Below are positions 1 through 12,689 of a DNA stretch of 64,000 bases, in pieces. The translations under genes and the position numbers were made by a program. The stretch spans positions 267,023,692 through 267,087,691 of the forward strand of contig NC_081406.1 in assembly GCF_030272615.1 (NCBI RefSeq), given 5' to 3'. The notes below the pieces were generated by a model. That model was not told where the DNA came from and made no database searches. It saw only the letters and a program-made list of their open reading frames with translations. The stretch is from Cryptomeria japonica. Lineage: Eukaryota; Streptophyta; Pinopsida; Cupressales; Cupressaceae. Within the stretch, counting starts at the first letter, position 1. Each line of letters opens with the position of its first letter.

Positions 1-7
1 ACCTTGG

Positions 8-58
8 ACCTTTTAAGATACCTAGGACCCCTCAAGATACCTAGGACCCCTTAATAGG
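8..58. repeat. short tandem repeat
   Basis: Two and a half imperfect copies of a roughly 20-bp unit containing AAGATACCTAGGACCCC. The repeat probably begins outside the window. No gene is visible in it. Confidence 0.6.
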
Positions 59-619
59 ACCTTTTATGACATAAGATTCCTTAGACCCATTTTCACCCCA
101 ATGCTATATATATTTAAATGTTATACATGTATAGTTAGATGTTTATATGTTTAAATTTCTCCCTCTCTCTCTCTCTCTATATATATATATCTCACTAATA
201 CTCTCTCTCGATATCTCACTCACTCTCTCTCTCTATCTCACTCACTCTCTCTCATTAGCTACTCTATCTCTATCACTCACACTCTCTCTATCTTGCTCAC
301 TCTCTCTCTATCTCACTCACTCACTCTCATTAGTTACTCTCTCTCTCTCATTGCCTACTCTCTCTTTCTCTCTATCTCACTCACTCTCTCTCTATCTCAC
401 TCACTCTCTCATTAGCTACTCCCTCTCTCTCTCTCTCTCTCTCTCACTCACACTTTCTCTCTATCTCGCTCACTCTCTCTCATTACCTACTCTCTCTCTA
501 TCTCACTCACTCTCTCATTATCTACTCTCTCTCTCTTTATGAACTCTATCCTCTTTTCTCTCTCTCCCTCATTCACTCTCTCTCACTCATTGTCTCTCAA
601 ATTACCTACCCTCCCTCTC

Positions 620-1530
<911 letters not shown>

Positions 1531-1553
1531 TATATGTAGATTATATTCACATA

Positions 1554-3198
1554 ATGGATGAGTTTGACATAGATGAGTTGTTAGGTCAGATAAAACCTCC
1601 ACCGCCTCCACCTCCACCCCCACCTCCACCCCCTCCACCTCCAGCTCCACCTACTCCTAAGGAGTTGATCCTCATCCTTCTATGCAGTTACTATGCCTTA
1701 CAGATAATATGCAAGGCATTGTCCATTCTGTACAGAAATTGGATGGGGAGTTTGATAGATATCGCACATTGATATATTCCATGCATGCTTATTATTTTGA
1801 TGGCCTGTCTTATAAACAGGTCAATGAGTTGAAAATAACAAAAAATGATTTGAAACGTTATTTTGTGAACCCGATAATGGGTGAGGAGAGATCTGAAAAA
1901 GTCACGTATATCTATTAGATGGTGTAGGCACCTGCAGATAGCTGCACACTTTTGGGAGCATTGGTGGATAGTATTTGACCATCCACCACACTCTAATCAT
2001 GAGAAGCTGATGTATTTTTTGAAAAAATTATGGGAAAAATTTGAATTGGGTAAAAAACCTAGTTACTTTGACATCAGATCATTTTAGGGGATAGGCCGAG
2101 GCATGCCATAGGATAGGCCAGGGGCCAAATTGAGTGATAGAGTTAAAAATCATGTGCGTGATTATCCCCTTTTTCCTCTTCCCATACTAGTTGCTCCTAC
2201 ACCCAGTCATCATCGAGCAGTTGAATCTTCTCTTGGTTCACTAACTGCCCTTTCGGGCAATTTGTTAGAGCAGTTGCACCAGGTGAGAGCTAGCCCCAAC
2301 ATAATACATGTTTGCACGAGCTGCTGGGGTATATGTACAGGTCCTCAGAGTGATTCTTCCCACAGAGGAGATTATGATCCTGTTGATGCTGATGCGGCCC
2401 ATGGTGGATACGATGATGTTGGTGAGGGTGTAGATGATGATGTCATCTCTTCATATGTTAATCTCATGTGCGCAGATGATGATCATCCTACAGAGGTACA
2501 AATTTATTTATATAATTTATAGTGCATTATTAAATTCAATATATATACACATATGAACCATAACACGAGTCAATTTTTCTGAACAGAGGAGGGTTCATAC
2601 TATGTCATGGAGGGAGCCCCATCATCTTACCTCCATACCTCGAGATGTTGGTGCCCTGTTTACGGTATGCACTTTCATCTAGATACATTAAAGTACATTT
2701 AAAATAAATAATTAAAACTTGAATTTAATAATGTGTATGATATTTTTTTTTCAATTTTGTAGGGTGTTTCGGGTAACACAAAGGTTGGCAGTTCTTCGTG
2801 CCCCGGCCCATCGATCACTAAGGCTTAGCCTCATTTACCCCTAGTACTTTTTTATCTATTAATTTTGAGTGTTTATATTCTTACTAAGTTATGTGCAAGT
2901 CCAATTCATACCTATTTTTTGCAATTGTAGGCTTTTGGGTTGTCTGATGATGCATCACGTGTACATCCTCACCCATCAGTGACTTTGGTTGCACATCAAA
3001 CACCATATGTATGCTTTTCTTCCATAAACTTCTTCTTATTATATACTTTATAATTTATGTATATACAAGTTTGATTTGTGCTTTATATATGTTGTTTAGG
3101 TTGACACCACTATCACTCTTGGTATGGCTACGAGATTGAGCCAAATGCAACCATCGACATTGACATTGTCATTTGAGGACTTGTTATTATTTTTTTAG
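1554..3198 (+). pseudogene. spliced gene-like relic, unknown function, phase-0 introns
   Basis: A start at 1554 opens an acidic N-terminus (MDEFDIDELLGQIK) followed by about 16 prolines. A one-base shift near 1660 is needed to continue into about 75 residues ending near 1915. A further open stretch starts at 2130 and runs to a donor GT at 2496. Downstream segments behave like exons: 2587-2664, 2763 onward, 2931-3008 and 3100-3198. They are bounded by AG and GT, are open in a single phase-0 reading, and the last ends in TAG. One stop (2826-2828) interrupts the third segment unless an earlier donor at 2784 is used. I do not recognise the protein. The shifts in the first half suggest a decayed gene or transposon-borne gene. 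Confidence 0.4.
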
Positions 3199-4249
3199 GA
3201 CTTGTTATGTTATTTGGAATTATTAAGATATCAAGACTTGTTATGTGATTATATATATCATCAGTTGTTATGTGATTTGGTGCCCTCTAGTATGGATTTT
3301 TTGCACTTTACTTGTACAAGATATTTGTGTGTCGTGTTTTCATTCTAGGCTCACACATGCATCCTAGGTAGAAAATATTCATACTAAAATTTGTAACACA
3401 TGCACATGATATGATATTAATAAAGATCAAAGATAAAACTACTAATTATGAAAAGACATTGTAATCTTAACTAGAAGCATAGGTTGATGAAAAATATAAT
3501 AGTTATGAAATTTTATAGAAATAAAATAAAATTCAATTAACTATGAGTGGAGAAAAAATTTAACCTAGAACAATGTGACAGTTAGTTTTAAATCTTGCAT
3601 GTTCACATAAAGGTCATCAATTTTGCATAATAAAATAATAGAACAAACAATGCAATATAACTCTAAGCTTATTAAAAGAGATGAAAATGATAATTGAAAA
3701 TGTGCTAGATAAGGAATACTCAACTATTTAATGGGAATTTATTATGTGTAGAAAGATCATGACACATTGTTAACATTAAGCCAAAACTGTTTTCTAATAT
3801 ACATATAAATTAAAGGTGCACATGGCATATATGTAAATTCTTATGATAATGTTGTATCTATTGACATGGATGTAATAAAAAATAATTAATTCATTCTTGT
3901 TTTCAATCTAATTTGAATAATTACCAATGAATTTTGAACTTGTCATTGAACACAAAATCTTAAATGCTAGGTCTTTATTGGTTTAGTATAAATAGTGATG
4001 GGAAACAATTAGCCTTTAAAATTGACATTTTTGGGAGCAATAAAATTAGAATATGAAAAGATAGGATGAAGTTGTTGAATAGTGTTGCCCATTCAAAATG
4101 AGTACTATGGTGGACTTATAACATAGACTTGTTATCATTCATTAATATGTACTTATTTGTTCATGTAATTGACAAGATGAATTGATTTTACGAGAACTAG
4201 ATTAGAGTAGGACATATACATACATATATATAAACAATCATCAACTTAT
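3199..4249. other. AT-rich stretch without recognised features
   Basis: No sustained open frame, no clear repeat. It lies between the gene-like relic and the left target duplication of the LINE. It is probably continuous with 12053-12689, from which the LINE insertion separated it. Confidence 0.6.
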
Positions 4250-4458
4250 TTATATTGAATGAAGTTTTTGATTACAGGAAAAGTAGGTTTTGAAGGGATC
4301 CTGAAACCCTTTACAAAATAATCCTAAAAGATAATAGCATTAAGCAATAAGAAAAGACAAACTACCAAAAACCCAGCACAGTTATGGGCAAAAATCAGCC
4401 AAAAAGCCCAGCAAAACCAACCACATCCAACCATAACAGAGAAGAGACAGAAAAAAAA

Positions 4459-6224
4459 TTACTTAATGTTTTTTAGGGTATTAGCCAAATTTCCACTAAT
4501 CCCTTGTAAATCTTTAATATTATCCCTAAGCTTAGGGATTTCCTTGGAAGAGGCCACACCAACTTTTTTCATGCTTGCCCTTTCTCTTTTCCCCGCACCA
4601 CTAAGAGAACTTTCCATTGTTCCTACCTCGATAGCATCCTCATCAATATATAGATCCATGATAGGTTTGGGGGAGCTGGAACCATCGAGAAACTTGGTAA
4701 TTTCCTCTAAATTCTTAGTCACAGAGGAAAGAATATCCGGAATCATTAGCAAAAAAATTTTCATAGCTATTTTTCCTTCCTCTAGATTACCAATCTGAGC
4801 TTCCAACTTCTCCACTTTTTCCTCCATTCCTTTACTCCAGTGTTCCCAGTTTATTTCAGCTTTCTTCCCTTTCTCTTCCTACTGCTTATTAGTTTTTTCT
4901 AGATTCTTTATTCCTTCATAAACCTGCCTGTCAAAATCCATACGAGCCTCAGACTTGTTTTTGAGTTTATCCAGAATTATCCCCTCTCCAACTTTATCTT
5001 GATCCCTTCTCGAATTCTCCTTGTCCTTCTCCTACTTAGTTTCCTTGTCCTTCTCCTGCTCAATTTCCATTTCCCTTTCCTCATTAATCTTGTCTTGTTC
5101 CTCCATAGGCTAGCTATTAACAATTCCAATGCTCACACTATGGGTCAAACTATTTTGATCAGAGACTTCCTTAGCTCCTCCATCCTCTTCCCCCACTTCC
5201 TCTTCCTTCCAGCTCTCCTCTCCTTCAGACTCATCAGTCTCCGTCTCACTGCCATCTTTTCCAATGTCCTCTGAACCCTTGTCCTCTTGAATTTTCTCCA
5301 TAGTAGCCTTTTTACCTTTTTTGCTTTGTGTCCCCTCATCCTTGCTAGACCCGCCTTCCTCCAGCTTCCTCTTTCCTTTCCCTGGTGACACCGACAATCT
5401 CTTATTTTCCTAGATAGCCATAATCTTGCAATGCTCATAAATGAGTAGAATAAGGATGCAATGAAGCACAAGCAAAGAAGGGTTCTTGTTGTGCTTATTC
5501 AAAGACCGCGACAAAGACCTAAAGAGGTAATAGGGAAAATAAATCCTCTTCTCATGTCTAAAATGATTTAAAAGCACAAAATGGTATGTGTGGACCCTGG
5601 TAAAATGACCCTCCATAGTAATATATTCCATAATTGCATTAAGCACACAACCCCATATTTTTTTAATATTGGAAGTATCATAATACCCCCCATAGCTTTT
5701 CCTATTTTTGCTCTCTCCTTCTCTTTAGGTGAAAAAAGCTTAAATGCATTATTAGACACTTTCAGGTCTCTAAAGAAGTTAAGAATAGAGTGGGGCATAC
5801 CTGTAACCGTCACAATGAGATTTGTATCCAGCTTAAACCTAACACCATGAATTTTGAAGGAGTTGTTTATACAGTTTTCAGTGACATTGGTTACCGCTAG
5901 GTTAACTCTACCTTTATCATAGTCAACCAACTTTTCCATAAAATTCGTCATGAATCCTTTCTCTAGCTTTGCCCAAACCTTAGGCATCTCCTTCCATGTA
6001 TAAATATTATCAGGTTCCTCTCTTCTTATATCCCCCCCCATTTTAGATTTACAATTTCTCTTCTTCTGCAACTTCAGAGCTTTCTTCCCAATGACACTCA
6101 AATTTTTGAAAATGCATACCCACAAAGTGTGCGGAGAATTAATATTCTTGATTAGGACTCTACCCTTTTGACGTGTCATCATTACCTTTCTAAATATTTG
6201 AATATTACTCATTACAATATTCAT
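4459..6224 (-). pseudogene. LINE ORF3: globular domain plus acidic coiled-coil tail, unknown function
   Basis: About 590 codons follow RNase H. The start ATG (6224-6222) lies two bases after the ORF2 stop. The N-terminal 270 residues (6224 to about 5412) are globular-looking, with features such as KIHGVRFKLDTNLIVTVTGMP and, after a shift near 5640, an aromatic/His-rich stretch (TRVHTYHFVLLNHFRH). A TAG near 5412 follows KIMAI. The remainder is very rich in Glu, Lys and Asp (5397-4860) and ends with a likely coiled coil (MEEKVEKLEAQIGNLEEGK, 4827-4771). It resembles accessory ORFs I associate with gymnosperm repeats, but I cannot name a family. Both target duplications lie outside it, so it moved with the LINE. 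Confidence 0.6.
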
Positions 6225-6226
6225 GG

Positions 6227-6880
6227 TTAATTGTGCAATCCCTCTTTCCCCATGAATCTATCCTTTTTGATAAGTTCTTTAATATTAAAATCCATATTAA
6301 ATTCCCCATTCCATATACATTGAGCTTCGGAATTTACGCCAAGGTTCGTTAACCCATCCGCAACCCAATTTTTTTCTCTAAATGCATGTTCTATAATAAT
6401 AGATTTAAAGCTAGTAATTATTTCTCTAGCTTTAAAAATAATATTTTCTATAGTCCATGAAGGCTCAATATCACCCTTGAGGCATTTAATTATGTTAAGT
6501 GAGTCTCCTTCCAACCATAGATTATTATGATTAAGATCTTTTGCAATAATCAAAGTGTTCAAAGTCGTTGATGCTTCAGCATAATGACTTGTTTGATTAC
6601 CCAAAGGGCCAACAACTACCACAAGGCAACTTCTAGCAAAATTCCTGACAATGCCCCCATAACCAGCTTTCCTTGGGTTCCCCTTAGACGCCCCATCAAA
6701 ATTGGCCTTAATCCATCCCTGAGAAGGAAAGCACCATACAAGACCATCCCTACCCTTATCCACACTGATTTTGTTAATGGATAAATTCCATCTTTCATTA
6801 AAATCTTCTTTAGCAGCTAAACCATGATCAGTTCCATTTAGACATTCAAAAACCCCCCTATAGATTTTATCCACCACCAC
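6227..6880 (-). pseudogene. LINE ORF2 C-terminus: RNase H domain (RVT_3 type)
   Basis: About 217 residues in one open frame. The catalytic set of plant-type RNase H is visible: D in ANFDGASKGNPRKAGYGG, E in HYAEAST, D in EGDSLNI and D in WVADGLTN. The domain would cut RNA in RNA/DNA hybrids during reverse transcription. It closes ORF2; its TAA is at 6229-6227, two bases before the ORF3 ATG. This domain is intact although the rest of ORF2 is broken. Confidence 0.85.
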
Positions 6881-7003
6881 TTCAGGGTTAGCACTTTTAT
6901 CCCTAAAATTTTTTTTGTTATGCTCCTTCCAAATATTCCATATTACATTAGGGAGAGTAAGTTTCCAAAGCTCAACATTCTTAGAATTAGAAGAAGGACA
7001 ATA

Positions 7004-7402
7004 CTATTGCTGCGAGAACTCTTCCAAAGAGTTCAAGAAAACCCAACTCAACTTCCACCTACTAAAAATAATATTCCAGATTTCCTGACTGAAAATACAC
7101 TGGTAGAGGATATGACAAAAAGACTCCTCCTCTTTGCAACAAAGAGAACACCTATTAGGAAAAATAAATCCACGCTCATGGAGATTATCAAGAGTTAACA
7201 CCTTATTTTGGATAAAAATCCAAAAGAAGATATTAATTTTGGGCGTCAACTTCTTTATCCACACTTTAGCCCACAAAGGGATCTCGTTCAGAACTTTGTT
7301 GTGGATAGAAACTGTAGAAGACACAAAATATTTCCCATCCAAATTTTCCCTCCAAACCAGACAATCCTCAACGTTGTCCATAAAATTTTTAGAAGAAAGC
7401 AA
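7004..7402 (-). pseudogene. LINE ORF2: zinc-binding region of reverse transcriptase (zf-RVT)
   Basis: About 130 residues containing LWAKVWIKKLTPKINIFFW, then C-x2-C and H-x4-C (CSLCCKEEESFCHILYQC). This is the arrangement of the zf-RVT domain of plant LINEs. It sits between the reverse transcriptase thumb region and RNase H. A frame break separates it from the RNase H part at about 6900-7010. Confidence 0.8.
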
Positions 7403-7465
7403 AATATCTAGAAATTTTAATCCCAGACAAAGCTGGCTGAACTCAATCCACTTCCCATTTCTCCA

Positions 7466-9640
7466 TTAGTCTCTAACAAAGACTCCATACCTACTTTTGA
7501 ACCAGTCTTTCCATTCCTTAAGGATAGAAATTTCCTCGAGCAGTTTATCCATAAGCCATCTATCCTCCCAAAATCTAATAATTCTCCCACTCCTCAATTT
7601 CCACATTCTTCTAGCTACAACCCAATCTTTAACCGTTTGAACTACATTCCAAATTGCAGATCCTTCAACAAAGAAAGCATTTTCCATAAATTCTTCCTCA
7701 GATGGTTGCATGTAAAGGTATTTATTTTTCCAAATTAAATTCCATTCTCTTTCCTCTTCTTTCATTCTCCAAATTTGTTTAGCTAGCAAGGCATTATTCA
7801 TAGTTATGATATTCCTTAGTCCCAAACCCCCATACGCCTTAGGAGTACAAATATTATTCCAAGAAATAAGGGGGATTCTATTTTTATCTTCCACTCCCGA
7901 CCATAAATTTTTTTTTGAATTCTTTCAATTGCTTCTGCAAACTTTCTAGGGATTTTAAACAAGCTGAGGGCATAGATAGGAAAATGTTGAAGGGTATCTT
8001 TAAGCAACGTCACATTTCCCGCTTGGCTAAGGAGGGCTCCTTTCCACCCTGCCAACTTGGTATTGAATCTATCAACCAACTTCATCCATAAATTCTCTGA
8101 AGGCTTCAGACAAAGAGGGAGACCCAAATAGGTTGAAGGAAACTCAGCAATTTTGCATCCAAGGATTCTTTCTATCCTCCTTTGTCTATCCTCAGGGGTA
8201 TTGATAAAGAAAAAAGAACTCTTATCCCAATTTTTTTTTTGACCAGAAGCAGTTTCATAGGAATCCATAACACTCTTCATGTTTCTCACTTCCCTAATGC
8301 TAGCTTCTCCCATACTGATCGAATCATCAACAAACTGTTCATGAGTACAGGTTATGTTGGAAGATGAAGGTTTAAGGCCTTTGAGTTTCCCTTCTTCCAT
8401 ATTTCTCATAATAAATCTACCCAAACTTTTAGCTAAAATAGTAAACAAGATAGGAGAGATGGGATCCCCCTGTCTTAGGCCTCTAGTGCTTTTGAAGAAA
8501 CTAGAAGGGGATCCATTAATAATAACTGCAGAGGTAGAAGTTCCAGTCAATTGAGAACAAAGCTGAATCACCTTTTTCCCCAAACCCAAAAGCTTTCATA
8601 ATTCTAAAAAGCAATTGCCAATTCACTCTGTCATATGCCTTAGACATATCCAGCTTAAGAAAAAAACCCTATTTTTTAGCAGCAGTTAAAGAATGAATGT
8701 TCTCATGAACAGAAATAATAGAATCCAGAATCTATCTACCAGGGACAAAACCATTCTGCTGAGCTGAAATAATGCGGGGAAGAATATCCAGCATTCTAGA
8801 AGTAAGAACCTTAGATATAATCTTGTAAACAAAATTACAAAGGCTAATAGGTCCGAACTTATTAAATGAATCAGCTCTAGAGATCTTAGGAATAAGAACG
8901 ATAAAGGTAGCATTGAGTTATTTTAGAAGCCTCCTTGAACCAAAGAATTCTTTAACTCCATTACAAATATCACTCTCCACAATATGCCAGAAGTTCTAGA
9001 AAAACAACATAGGGAATCCACCCAGACTAGGAGATTTATCTCCATGAAAATAAAACACTGGCTCTTTGATTTCCTGACTCGAAGGGATCCAAGATAGATT
9101 TTTTTTGTCATCCTCATTTAAAATAGGAGGGATATCTTGAGCAAGAAGATCTAGATTTCTGATATCTAGTACATCCACCCCTCTCAACAGATTGCTAAAA
9201 AAATTCATAGCTTCCTTTCTTATTTCATTTTCATCCAATAAAATCCCCCTATTGCAGGATAATCTGGAAATCCTGTTTGCTGCCCTATGCTTAAGAGCAG
9301 TCAAGTGAAAACACTGGGTGTTTTTGTCACCTTCCTTCAAATACAATGCTCTTGATCTTTGTCTCCAAAAGGTTTCTTCATTAGAGATAATTTCATGGTA
9401 TTTAGATAGCAACCCATTTTCAACATTTCTCAAATCCTCAGAAAGCCCTTCCTCTTGGATTTTCTCTTGAACATCTTTTATATCAGTCTTAATTTGAGCT
9501 TTACTTTTAAAGATATCTCCAAAAGTCTCTTTGTTCCAGATCTTGACTTTAGCTTTAATAATGTTAAGCTTTTTGGCAACTCTGAATAAGGTCGTTCCCT
9601 CAATCTCTGAATTCCACCATTCAGCAACACAGACTTCCAA
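7466..9640 (-). pseudogene. LINE ORF2: reverse transcriptase, fragmented
   Basis: Linker region 9640-8996 has LKEGDKNTQCFHLTALKHR and a degenerate DKSPSLGGF (usual form DKSPGPDGF). Palm motifs follow: an AYDRVNWQLLF stretch near 8600-8650, GLRQGDPISPILF near 8480, and FVDD in place of the usual FADD near 8330. Then come YLGLPL near 8120, W-K-LSQAGN near 8030, and the C-terminal PLISWNNICTPKAYGGLGLR part (7894-7466). Stops and shifts near 8590-8990 and 7850-7900 break the frame. The family primes DNA synthesis at the nicked target site. Confidence 0.9.
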
Positions 9641-9685
9641 CGACGGGTGGGATAACCATGCTTTTTCAAATCTAAAAGGAAAATT

Positions 9686-10401
9686 TCACTTAGCAGAAGT
9701 TGAATTGGTAGTGAAAGAAATAGGATAATGATTAGATCCAATCTTAATAATTGACGCCAAAGAACAGTTATACTTAGAAAGCCAATCAGGAGAAATAAGG
9801 GATCTATCTAACCTTACTTGAATAAGATCAAAAGCAGTTCTTCGATTGGTCCAAGTGTAATTTATCCCTTGGAGATCCACATCCATCAACGCTTGATCAT
9901 TAATAAAATCCATAAGATCTTGTCTACCCTCCAGTTGCAAAGGGAGGCCTCCCATATTTTCATCCTCTTTTAAACGAGTATTGAAATCTCCCATGATCAT
10001 CCATCTTTTTTCAGCAAAAATTAATCTGTCTTCAGCCAGGCTCCTCCAGAATTTAGTTCTTCCAGCTTTAGAATTAGGCACATAGACATTAGTGATAACC
10101 CATTCAAAGTTATCCTTAATATGCTCAAGAAAGACTAAGGTCCCATTGACCACTGAAGCGATTTACTTACCTATAATAGTAGTCTGATTCCAAAATATAG
10201 TTGTACCTCCCGAGGCACCCTCCGAACTGACTCCTATCACCCCATACTTTTGAATATTCTAATCCTTTCCACTTTATCCTTACACATCTTAGTTTCCTGA
10301 ATAAGTACTACATCCGATTTATTATCTCTAATAATATTATGCAACACATCCTGCTTATGTGGGGTATTCAACCCTCTAATATTCCAAGAGGTTATCTTCA
10401 T
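9686..10401 (-). pseudogene. LINE ORF2 N-terminus: AP-like endonuclease (EEP)
   Basis: ORF2 begins at ATG 10401-10399 with MKITSWNIRGLN, followed by DVVLIQETKM, both classic for L1-type endonucleases. Near 10250 and 10160 the frame is broken. It resumes with NVYVPNSKAGRTKFW, the metal-site GDFNTRLKEDE and an SNHYPISF stretch (usual form SDHxP). The enzyme nicks target DNA to prime insertion. The start lies about 200 nt after the end of ORF1. Confidence 0.85.
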
Positions 10402-10599
10402 ACTTTAACCAAGGATAAGGCTGACTCAATGGAGCTCTGTGTTCCATCAACATGATTCTTCCAACTTTCCTATTCCCTCTGATTCTTTAAGGAAGGTCTC
10501 CCCTTCTTTTTGCTCTGACTTCCAACATCTGCCCCTTTCTTATTCTTGCTTCTAATTGAGATACCTACATTGGGTCCTCCATTATTTGACTTGCCTTCT

Positions 10600-12016
10600 T
10601 TAGTACCGAAAAATCCTAAGATTTCCCTCAATAACCACCATTTCCAAACTTTTAGGAGGAGTTTTACATTGGGAATTCAAGATCATATTTCCATTCTGCT
10701 TCGGACTTCCATTGGTTAATAACAACAAAGGCTCAGTATCCAAGATATTATAGTCCCACGCTTCATTAAAGTCTTCCTCATTTTCTTTATTATTAGATGA
10801 AGTCGAAGCATCATCATAGGAACTCTCATCAACTTTACCTTGGATAATAGGACCAACCTTCTGATCCTCTGATTCAGATTTTTGAACCTTTTCTTCTTTC
10901 CCATGCTCTTCCTCCTTCTTGCTTTCTTTATAATTGTTAGAACAGTCACAAACACATTTTTCAATGTTACTATTCACACCCTTCTTTTCCTCATTTTCCA
11001 TCTTGGTCACTTCCTTCTTAGGGATAACCTCTAAAGGTAGTTCATCATTCTTGTCTTTCATTTACCATTTCTGCTTCAAGTTGCTATCATTTTTACTAAT
11101 CTTACTTACTCTTCTTAAGCGGGCAATATTTCACCCAATGATCTGACTTTTTACAATGAAAACAAACAAACGGGAGAGTTTCATATTCAATTGCTTGGGT
11201 CCATTTCCCTAATTTAGATAGGATCTCAATAGATTGAGGCATATCCATCATTTGATTAACATTCACACAAATACGAGCAAAAAATAACCTTGATTTAGCT
11301 GTTGTCATCAGGTCGATTGAAAGAAGTTCACCAAATGATCTCGTGATCCATTTAAAGACTTTCTCATTCTAGAATCCAGTGGAAGGCCAGGGAGATGCAT
11401 TCACACAGGCGCCGATACAAAAAAGGACTCATCTAGCGGGAGGTTAGGAGCCCATTTCTGTAAAGCCAAGGTTGACTTGTCAAACTTCCATGGCCCTTCA
11501 TAGAGTGCTTTATTCATATCTTCTTCATTTTTAAATGCAAAAGAAAAATAAAACCCTAGGCCAAGCTGCCACATCCACTTGACCTTTGAGAATCCATTTC
11601 CTCCTTATGAGATTCCTTACAACATCAATGCTAGGTCTAAAACCAACAAACCTTCCCGCTAAGGTCATAGCTAAGCCAGACATAGTGAAATTAACCAGCT
11701 TAGCAAAAACCCCTGTTGTCGGATCGAAGATATTTTTAACTTCTGAAAGACTAGATTTCACTAGAGGCTTGACTCCAAAAAGAGCAGACCATTTCTTTTC
11801 TTTACCTCTATCATGTGGGTCCCTAGTTTTGGAATCTTTCTCTTCCACCGATTTGATTGTCGTCTTGTCCCCCTCAGTACCCTAAGAAGCCTGGGGACCA
11901 GCATGATTACCAGCTCCACTCGCAGAAAGATTGCAATCCCCACGAATTCTGGCATCCCTAGATTTGAAATTTGAATTTCCCACTCACCACTCCGCTTGTC
12001 GCTCCTCTCCACCCAT
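10600..12016 (-). pseudogene. LINE ORF1: DUF4283 plus CCHC zinc knuckle, gag-like
   Basis: A start at 12016 (MGGEERQAEW) is followed in frame by two stops before KDSKTRDPHDRGKEKKWS. The DUF4283 RNA-binding region spans 11780-11350 (LAGRFVGFRPSIDVVRN, KWILKGQVDVAAWP), with a shift near 11545. The zinc knuckle is VCFHCKKSDHWVKYCPLK at about 11160-11105. A charged, Ser/Glu/Lys-rich tail (11061-10600) ends in a stop. The order DUF4283, zinc knuckle, charged tail is typical of plant L1 ORF1, which packages the transcript. Confidence 0.85.
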
Positions 12017-12052
12017 GTTCCTACCACTTCTTGAATTATATTGAATGAAGTT

Positions 12053-12689
12053 ACATCAATTGACATGAAAAAATAACTATCAAAATTAAAAACTATCATC
12101 GTCAATTAGTGAACATAGGGTCAATGTACATAATTTATTTATTTAACGAAAGTAGACAAATAAAATGTTGTTTATGAAACCAAAATTATATCAATACACA
12201 TATGTTCTTCTAGGGGTCCTGCAAAAAAAAGAATGTTCAAATGTCATTAAAAATATATATTTAAAAGTAAAGTTCAATTTACACTACAAAAAGTTAAATG
12301 TATTTTATTCAGTCTAATGTACTCACCAAGTTGTACTTGACATCTCAATACAAAAATTTCATTTTACCTATGTATGTAACAACAATATATATGTTAAAGG
12401 GACAAAGACAAAAATTTACCATAATTAAATTGAGTTCTAGGACCTTATATGGTATTACCATATAACAACAATAAAATAATTGCACTCACCTAGTATTACA
12501 ACTTTGATTAGCCAAAAGTTATAAAATGCACAAGTTCAGTGTCATCCATGTTACATAAATTTGTACTTGACACCTAAACACCAAATTAATTAGCTACATG
12601 TATAAGAATAAAGAAGACATATATACATATAGAAAGTTACATACAAAAAGTTCACACAATTAACAAAAACTTACATGCATAAATTTGAT
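12053..12689. other. AT-rich stretch without recognised features
   Basis: No sustained open frame. It is the right flank of the LINE and the downstream side of the minus-strand ORF that ends at 12690. It may be the 3' untranslated part of that element. Confidence 0.5.

Larger units (their letters stand above)
4250..12052 (-). mobile_element. full-length L1-like LINE with 17-bp target-site duplication
   Basis: A perfect 17-bp direct repeat, TTATATTGAATGAAGTT, lies at 4250-4266 and 12036-12052 and differs immediately outside on both sides. This is the target duplication of a minus-strand insertion occupying 12035 down to 4267. Order in element sense: ORF1 (12016-10600), ORF2 (10401-6227) with endonuclease, reverse transcriptase, zinc-binding and RNase H parts, then ORF3 (6224-4459), and about 190 nt of 3' sequence ending in a short A run (AATCAAAAA on the minus strand). 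ORF1 starts only 19 nt inside the 5' boundary. All ORFs carry stops or shifts, so the copy is dead. Confidence 0.9.

Noticed and set aside
5581-5850. Plus-strand ORF inside the LINE
   Set aside because: It is the antisense of ORF3. The same applies to several other plus-strand frames between 4466 and 11885.
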